DNA of 5,898 bases from DASPFV01 sp035620975 (lineage in GTDB: Bacteria; Acidobacteriota; Vicinamibacteria; Vicinamibacterales; 2-12-FULL-66-21). A program made the translations under genes and the position numbers. The DNA lies in NCBI GenBank assembly GCA_035620975.1, contig DASPFV010000096.1, positions 1 through 5,898 of the forward strand. Direction: 5' to 3'. Shown here piece after piece: positions 1 through 3,158 of the stretch. How positions within the stretch are numbered: the first letter of the stretch is position 1; every line of letters begins with the position of its first letter. Below the pieces are notes generated by a model that was not told the DNA's origin, made no database searches, and worked only from the letters and a program-made list of their open reading frames with translations.

Positions 1-122
1 AAATTGACGCCGCTCACCGATACGGCAATCAGCACGTCGTTCGGGCCGGGCTCCGGCACGGGCACGTCCGCGACGAGCATCCGCTCCGGGCCGCCGGGTT
101 CGCGCACTTCGATTCGCTGCAT
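1..122 (-). CDS. MDR-family NADPH:quinone oxidoreductase-like protein, N-terminus only
   Basis: Only the first 40 codons are inside the window; the gene continues past the left edge. The visible protein begins MQRIEVREPGGPERMLVADV and continues through a VPEPGPNDVLI segment to SVSGVN. This is the usual opening of quinone-oxidoreductase/zeta-crystallin-type medium-chain dehydrogenases: a beta strand with a 'GGPE' turn, then 'P.PGP.DVL..V..sGVN'. Known members reduce quinones or enones with NADPH in the cytoplasm, but the cofactor domain is not visible, so substrate and cofactor are inferred. An in-frame stop at 153-155 limits the start, and the ATG at 122 is preceded by a weak purine-rich GGCGGAAG. 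It lies 103 bases downstream of the adenylate kinase gene on the same strand. A zinc-type alcohol dehydrogenase of the same superfamily is the main alternative. Confidence 0.65.
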   Translation of the reverse strand, partial: MQRIEVREPGGPERMLVADVPVPEPGPNDVLIAVSVSGVN

Positions 123-137
123 GAGTCGACTTCCGCC

Positions 138-177
138 TTCAAGGTTCCGGGTTCAAGGTTCCGGGTTCAACGTTCAG
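138..177. repeat. 14-bp tandem repeat, about 2.7 copies
   Basis: The unit TTCAAGGTTCCGGG occurs at 138-151 and again, identical, at 152-165. A diverged partial third copy, TTCAACGTTCAG, follows at 166-177. Each unit contains two related halves (TTCAAGG and TTCCGGG), so the array also reads as an approximate 7-bp repeat. It fills much of the gap between the adenylate kinase stop and the quinone-reductase start, ending about 15 bases upstream of that start codon. The repeat is seen directly; any function (regulatory, transcript-end or simple slippage) is unknown. Confidence 0.85.
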
Positions 178-225
178 CAGGGGGACACTGACGCTCTCCT
201 CCGGGATCCTCCGTGACGCCTGTGA

Positions 226-921
226 TCACGACGCCCGTCGACTCGTGACCCTGTCAATGTGCGCGCGCAGCGTGGCGGTCACCTCGTCGGGTGCGCGCAG
301 CCCGTCGACCGCCGCATACGTCGGACGTCGTTCGTAATGGGCGATGACCGGCGCGGCCAACGTCGCATACGTCTGCAGGCGGTTGAGGACGGTCTCCGGG
401 TCGTCGTCCTGACGCCGCACCAGCCTGCCGCCGCAGTAGGGACATGGCTCTCCTTCCTCGGCCGAGACATCGGTTGCCGACTGCGTGATCCCGCAGGCTT
501 CGCACACGCGGCGCAGCCCGAGCCGGCGGGCAATCTCCCCATCGTCCACCGCGATCAGCGCAACGATCGGCGGCGCGCTGGCGAGCATGCTGTCGAGCGC
601 GACGGCCTGCGCCGCGGTGCGCGGATAGCCGTCGAGCACGAAGCCCCGTCGCGCGTCGGGCTGTGCGAGGCGATCGCGGACCAGATCCGTCATCAGGGCG
701 TCGCTCACGAGCCCGCCGCGGGTCAGTGTCTCCTCCACCTGCCGTCCGAGCGCCGTGCCTTCACGGACGGCGGCCCGCAGGATCGCGCCCGTCGAGATGT
801 GCGGGATGCCGTAGCGCTCCGCCAGGCGCTGCGCCTGCGTGCCTTTCCCGCTGCCGGGCGGTCCGATGATCACGAGGCTGACGCGCACCGCGGGCGCGGA
901 CGACACGATCTCGGGATCCAT
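226..921 (-). CDS. adk: Adenylate kinase (zinc-LID type)
   Basis: The product has 231 residues and interconverts ATP + AMP and 2 ADP in the cytoplasm. Visible motifs are the P-loop GPPGSGKGT (20-28), the AMP-site segment HISTGAILR (41-49), DGYPRT (97-102) and the LID domain (about 137-175). The LID has C140-x2-C143-x16-C160-x2-C163, the cysteine spacing I recall for Zn-binding Gram-positive-type enzymes, followed by RRQDDDPETVLNRL with the conserved arginines (R170, R181). Length is normal for a long-form adk. Two oddities: the Asp of the usual STGDMLR is Ala46, and the usual YH after the second LID cysteine is replaced by QS. The ATG at 921 has a weak GCGGGAA upstream; an in-frame GTG (residue 12) would remove an unusual leader. 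A minus-strand TACAAT (933-938) could be a -10 box with a very short leader. It follows the epimerase by 62 bases, not the usual secY/ribosomal setting, so it could be a second adenylate kinase. Confidence 0.92.
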   Translation of the reverse strand: MDPEIVSSAPAVRVSLVIIGPPGSGKGTQAQRLAERYGIPHISTGAILRAAVREGTALGRQVEETLTRGGLVSDALMTDLVRDRLAQPDARRGFVLDGYPRTAAQAVALDSMLASAPPIVALIAVDDGEIARRLGLRRVCEACGITQSATDVSAEEGEPCPYCGGRLVRRQDDDPETVLNRLQTYATLAAPVIAHYERRPTYAAVDGLRAPDEVTATLRAHIDRVTSRRAS

Positions 922-983
922 GGTTCCCGCGTATTGTACGGAAGGCGCTCGCACGCGTCCGGCGGCCAGCCGGCCGGTCGCGG

Positions 984-1826
984 TCAGGCCGCCAGCTGCT
1001 GCTTCAGGAACCGGACGCCGTCGGAGGCGATCGACTCGGGCGAGGGCTCGATGTCGCGCCAGATGGCCGCCGCCGCGCTCAGGTTGGGCAGCGCGAACCC
1101 GAAGCTCTCGATCGTCAGCCAGCCGTCGTACCCGATCTCGCGTAACGCCTGGAAGACGCCGGACCACTCGACATGCCCGCTGCCCGGCACGCCGCGATCG
1201 TTCTCGCAGGTGTGCACGTGGCGCAGGTGACGGCCGATGCGGCGGAAGCCCGCACCGATGTCCTTCTCCTCGATGTTGGCGTGAAACGTGTCGAAGAGAA
1301 TCCCGATGTTGGGGTGGTCGATTTCGGCAGCCAGAGCGGCGGCGTCGGCCGCGGTGTTCAGGAAGAAGGTCTCGAAGCGGTTCAGCGGCTCGATGGCGAG
1401 CGTGACCCCGTGGCTGGCGAGCGTGTCGCCCAGGGACTGATACCCCTCGACCGCCCGCTTCCACTCCTCCGGCGTCCGGCGGCGGCCGGGCAGGTACCCC
1501 ACAGGACAGTACAGCGGCCCGGCGACGACCTTCGCGCCCGCCTCGGCCGCCGCCTTCGCCACATCGCGCAGGTGTAATTGCGTCCTGCGGCGGAGATCGC
1601 CGTCATCACTGATGAGGCTGAGGCCGTCGAGCAGCACGGAACAGACCGTGCACTCGAGACCGTGTTCCTCCAGACCCCTCCGGATTTCCGCGGCCGGGAA
1701 CTCCCCCGGTCTGAAGAGAGGCACCTCGACGCCGTCGAAGCCCCAGCTCTTGATCCGGGGCAGCAGCGGCAGGTTCGACCGATCGAAGGCCTCGGACCAG
1801 ATGAACGTGTTCACGCCGAATTTCAT
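984..1826 (-). CDS. Ketose 3-epimerase-like sugar isomerase (TIM barrel, AP_endonuc_2 fold)
   Basis: The 280-residue product opens MKFGVNTFIWSE, typical of the xylose-isomerase-like TIM-barrel sugar epimerases. The metal-binding set of D-tagatose/D-psicose 3-epimerases is present: E146 (in AIEPLNRFE), D179 (in GILFDTFH), H205 (in RHVHTCEND) and E240 (in LTIESF). E152, H182 and R211 match the substrate-contacting residues of that family. The spacing equals that of the Pseudomonas cichorii enzyme as I recall it, shifted by six. Predicted role: metal-dependent C3 epimerisation of a free ketose in the cytoplasm; the actual sugar is not deducible, and inosose or hydroxypyruvate isomerase relatives are less likely alternatives. 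An in-frame GTG at 1862 would add 12 residues, but the ATG at 1826 has GAGAGG eight bases upstream and aligns with family starts. It is the first gene of the minus-strand group. Confidence 0.85.
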   Translation of the reverse strand: MKFGVNTFIWSEAFDRSNLPLLPRIKSWGFDGVEVPLFRPGEFPAAEIRRGLEEHGLECTVCSVLLDGLSLISDDGDLRRRTQLHLRDVAKAAAEAGAKVVAGPLYCPVGYLPGRRRTPEEWKRAVEGYQSLGDTLASHGVTLAIEPLNRFETFFLNTAADAAALAAEIDHPNIGILFDTFHANIEEKDIGAGFRRIGRHLRHVHTCENDRGVPGSGHVEWSGVFQALREIGYDGWLTIESFGFALPNLSAAAAIWRDIEPSPESIASDGVRFLKQQLAA

Positions 1827-1834
1827 GCGGGTCG

Positions 1835-1840
1835 CCTCTC
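1835..1840 (-). promoter_or_regulatory. Shine-Dalgarno site fixing the epimerase start
   Basis: On the minus strand this reads GAGAGG, eight bases before the ATG at 1826-1824. No comparable site precedes the in-frame GTG at 1862, so the site favours the shorter protein beginning MKFGVN. Confidence 0.6.
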
Positions 1841-1865
1841 GAAATCGTGGATGTGGGTGCACGGG

Positions 1866-1871
1866 ACTATA
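1866..1871 (-). promoter_or_regulatory. Candidate -10 box for the epimerase group
   Basis: The minus strand reads TATAGT here, one mismatch from the TATAAT consensus, within the run GTATATAGT. A transcript starting about seven bases downstream would have a leader of roughly 33 bases containing the GAGAGG ribosome site. No good -35 hexamer is found 16-18 bases upstream, so this is a suggestion only. Confidence 0.3.
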
Positions 1872-2043
1872 TACCGGGTTGGCGCCGCGCGCGTCTCGGG
1901 TTGCCCGTTCCCGGCGCCCATCAGGGGTCCCCCTTAATGAAAATTTCCGATCGGCTGTTCTCTTTTGCCCGCCGATGTCGTTATTCCAAGTAAGCGGCCC
2001 GCTCTAGGGCACCCGACCGGCGCCGGATGGCGTCCACGTTCCC

Positions 2044-2048
2044 AGAGG
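2044..2048 (+). promoter_or_regulatory. Shine-Dalgarno site for the leucine-zipper gene
   Basis: AGAGG lies five bases before the ATG at 2054 and eight before the overlapping ATG at 2057. The earlier in-frame ATG at 2027 has only a GC palindrome upstream. The site therefore favours a start at 2054 or 2057. Confidence 0.5.
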
Positions 2049-2053
2049 TTTTT

Positions 2054-2419
2054 ATGATGGCTGGGTCACACGCACCAATCGACACGCGGATCTGTTCCTC
2101 GATGGCCGGCCGACTGGAGCAGGCGCTCGGCCTCACACTGGCCGAGAGTGATCGGCTCCGGGCCGAGCGCGAACGTCTGCGCGAAGAGAACCGCCGGCTG
2201 GCGCTCGAGATCGCGCGTCTTTCACAGGAAAACGTGGCCCTTCGTGAGTCGGCCGAAATCTGGATCCGCATGTACGAGACCACCCTGTTGCGCGCGAACG
2301 AAGCCACGCGGGCGCTCGCCGCCCGCAGCCAGACTCCAGGTGCCGGCCGGCCGTTGGTGGCCGGCGAAGAGTCGACAGCTCATCAGGATACGGTCGCTCC
2401 CCACCTCATACATCCGTAG
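2054..2419 (+). CDS. Small leucine-zipper coiled-coil protein, family not recognised
   Basis: The product has 121 residues (MMAGSHAPIDTRICSSMAGR...). I do not recognise a family. Residues about 21-90 form one long predicted helix rich in Arg, Glu and Leu. Leucines fall exactly every seven residues at 35, 42, 49, 56 and 63, and the matching 'a' positions are R39, N46, I53 and N60. Asn at 'a' positions recalls parallel dimeric zippers. The helix continues through IWIRMYETTLLRANEATRALAAR; the last 30 residues are Ala/Gly/Pro-rich and probably disordered. There is no signal peptide, membrane segment or cysteine motif, so a cytoplasmic dimer is likely. GC-rich third positions support coding. Starts at 2027 (adds nine residues), 2057 or 2102 are possible. 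It precedes the sigma gene by 133 bases on the same strand, which suggests but does not prove a functional link. Confidence 0.65.
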   Translation: MMAGSHAPIDTRICSSMAGRLEQALGLTLAESDRLRAERERLREENRRLALEIARLSQENVALRESAEIWIRMYETTLLRANEATRALAARSQTPGAGRPLVAGEESTAHQDTVAPHLIHP

Positions 2420-2430
2420 TCCGCGCTTCC

Positions 2431-2461
2431 TCTTCCCGGCTGCCATTGGCGGCCGGGAGGG
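2431..2461 (+). terminator. GC-rich hairpin after the leucine-zipper gene
   Basis: As RNA, 2431-2444 pairs with 2448-2461 around the three-base loop AUU. There are 14 continuous pairs counting G-U wobbles; the core is CCCGGCUGCC against GGCGGCCGGG. It begins 12 bases after the stop at 2419 and ends before the sigma promoter candidate, a natural place for transcription to end. No U-run follows, so it is not a classical intrinsic terminator. It could instead be an mRNA 3'-end stabiliser or attenuator. Confidence 0.4.
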
Positions 2462-2485
2462 CGGGCGTTCGACCTCCGGAAGCGC

Positions 2486-2515
2486 TGGAGGGACGAACCC
2501 CGTGGCAGCTATAAT
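2486..2515 (+). promoter_or_regulatory. Candidate sigma70-type promoter of the sigma-kinase unit
   Basis: A perfect TATAAT lies at 2510-2515 in otherwise GC-rich sequence. A weak -35 match, TGGAGG (2486-2491), sits 18 bases upstream. The predicted start near 2522 gives a leader of about 30 bases before the ATG at 2553. If correct, the sigma and kinase genes can be transcribed separately from the leucine-zipper gene and by the housekeeping sigma factor. The -10 match is seen; the assignment is inference. Confidence 0.5.
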
Positions 2516-2519
2516 TTCT

Positions 2520-2544
2520 GGCCCGCAGGAGCCGCCCGCGGGCC
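2520..2544 (+). promoter_or_regulatory. Leader hairpin holding an AGGAG motif in its loop
   Basis: GGCCCGC (2520-2526) is the exact inverted complement of GCGGGCC (2538-2544), with an 11-base loop AGGAGCCGCCC. The loop contains the best ribosome-site match in the area, AGGAG (2527-2531), but it is 21 bases from the ATG at 2553, too far for normal use unless the stem forms. The hairpin would sit at the very 5' end of a transcript from the TATAAT box. Function is speculative. Confidence 0.3.
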
Positions 2545-2552
2545 GAGCTGCC

Positions 2553-3146
2553 ATGAGCCCTTGGGATCCTTGCTACCCTCCGGATGGTGGCGACGGGGAC
2601 GGCCAGATCACCCGGCTGCTCGAGGCAGTTCGGGGCGGGGATCCCCGGGCCATCGACCACGTCTTCGATCTCGTCTACGACGAGCTGCGCGCCGCGGCCC
2701 GTCGTCAGCTCGCGCGCGCCCGGCCAAACCAGACGCTGAACACGACGGTCCTGGTCCACGAGGTGTATCTCAAGCTCGCCGACCGGGCGCGGGCCCAGCC
2801 GACCGACCGTGGGCACTTCTTTGCCGTGGCCGCCCGGGCGATGCGGCAAATCATCATCGACTACGCGAGAACGGCCGCGCGCCAGAAGCGTGGCGGCGAG
2901 CTCCAGCGCATTCCGCTCGAGGCAGAGGAGCTCTCGACCGATCGTGCGGGCGAGCTGGTCGCGCTGGACGACGCCTTGAGCCGACTCGAGTCGTTCAGCG
3001 ACCGGCTGGCGCGTATCGTCGAGCTGCGATTCTTCGCGGGTCTCTCGGTCGAGGAGACCGCAGAGGCGCTCGCCGTTCCGGCGCATCAGGTCAAGCGCGA
3101 CTGGCGCAAGGCGCGGGCGTTCCTCTTCGACGCCATGCAGCGCTGA
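2553..3146 (+). CDS. ECF-type RNA polymerase sigma factor (kinase-associated, TIGR02999-like)
   Basis: The 197-residue product has sigma region 2 at about 19-110 and region 4 at about 135-195. Region 4 ends in LSVEETAEALAVPAHQVKRDWRKARAFL, whose SVEETAE..V....VKRDW.KAR pattern is the hallmark helix-turn-helix of the TIGR02999/Sigma70_ECF group. Region 2 contains LVHEVYLKL (67-75) and HFFAVAARAMRQIIIDYARTAARQKRGG (88-115). It should direct core RNA polymerase to a set of target promoters. Where ordinary ECF sigmas have an acidic DAED-like patch before LVQEVF, this protein has N63-T64-T65-V66. No anti-sigma gene is adjacent; the next gene, 12 bases away, is a Ser/Thr kinase, so phosphorylation is the likely control. 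ATG 2553 starts just before the conserved domain; the open frame extends further upstream, but that part overlaps the preceding gene and looks non-coding. Confidence 0.9.
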   Translation: MSPWDPCYPPDGGDGDGQITRLLEAVRGGDPRAIDHVFDLVYDELRAAARRQLARARPNQTLNTTVLVHEVYLKLADRARAQPTDRGHFFAVAARAMRQIIIDYARTAARQKRGGELQRIPLEAEELSTDRAGELVALDDALSRLESFSDRLARIVELRFFAGLSVEETAEALAVPAHQVKRDWRKARAFLFDAMQR

Positions 3147-3158
3147 CCGGACGCCCAG

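Larger units (their letters stand above)
1827..2053. other. Divergent intergenic region
   Basis: This 227-base gap lies between the minus-strand epimerase and the plus-strand leucine-zipper gene and should hold promoters for both. It contains an AT-rich patch (about 1933-1946, including AAATTT) that stands out from the GC-rich surroundings. Short palindromes are CCGATCGG (1947-1954), AGCGG-C-CCGCT (1993-2003) and CCGGCGCCGG (2017-2026). I see no convincing -35/-10 pair for the plus-strand gene and no RNA gene. Short open frames on either strand here look like composition shadows. Confidence 0.6.

Noticed and set aside
933..938. Minus-strand TACAAT as the adenylate kinase promoter
   Set aside because: The hexamer is a good -10 match but has no -35 partner and would give a leader of only about five bases; it is noted in the adk entry and not listed separately.
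259..1230. A 323-codon plus-strand frame opposite adenylate kinase and the epimerase
   Set aside because: Arg/Ala/Gly-rich antisense shadow without motifs; both minus-strand genes beneath it have conserved catalytic residues.
922..1464. N-terminal extension of the adenylate kinase frame of about 180 residues
   Set aside because: The extension overlaps the epimerase gene on the same strand in another frame, is Arg/Gly-rich shadow sequence, and the family N-terminus begins just before the P-loop at the ATG at 921.
1981..2307. A 108-codon minus-strand frame opposite the leucine-zipper gene
   Set aside because: Its Ser/Arg-rich repetitive translation is the antisense image of the Glu/Arg/Leu heptads; it has no ribosome site or recognisable family.
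2148..2552. Upstream extension of the sigma frame to 2148
   Set aside because: It overlaps the leucine-zipper gene, has low-complexity Arg/Ser-rich translation, and includes the hairpin and TATAAT box. The sigma domain starts after ATG 2553.
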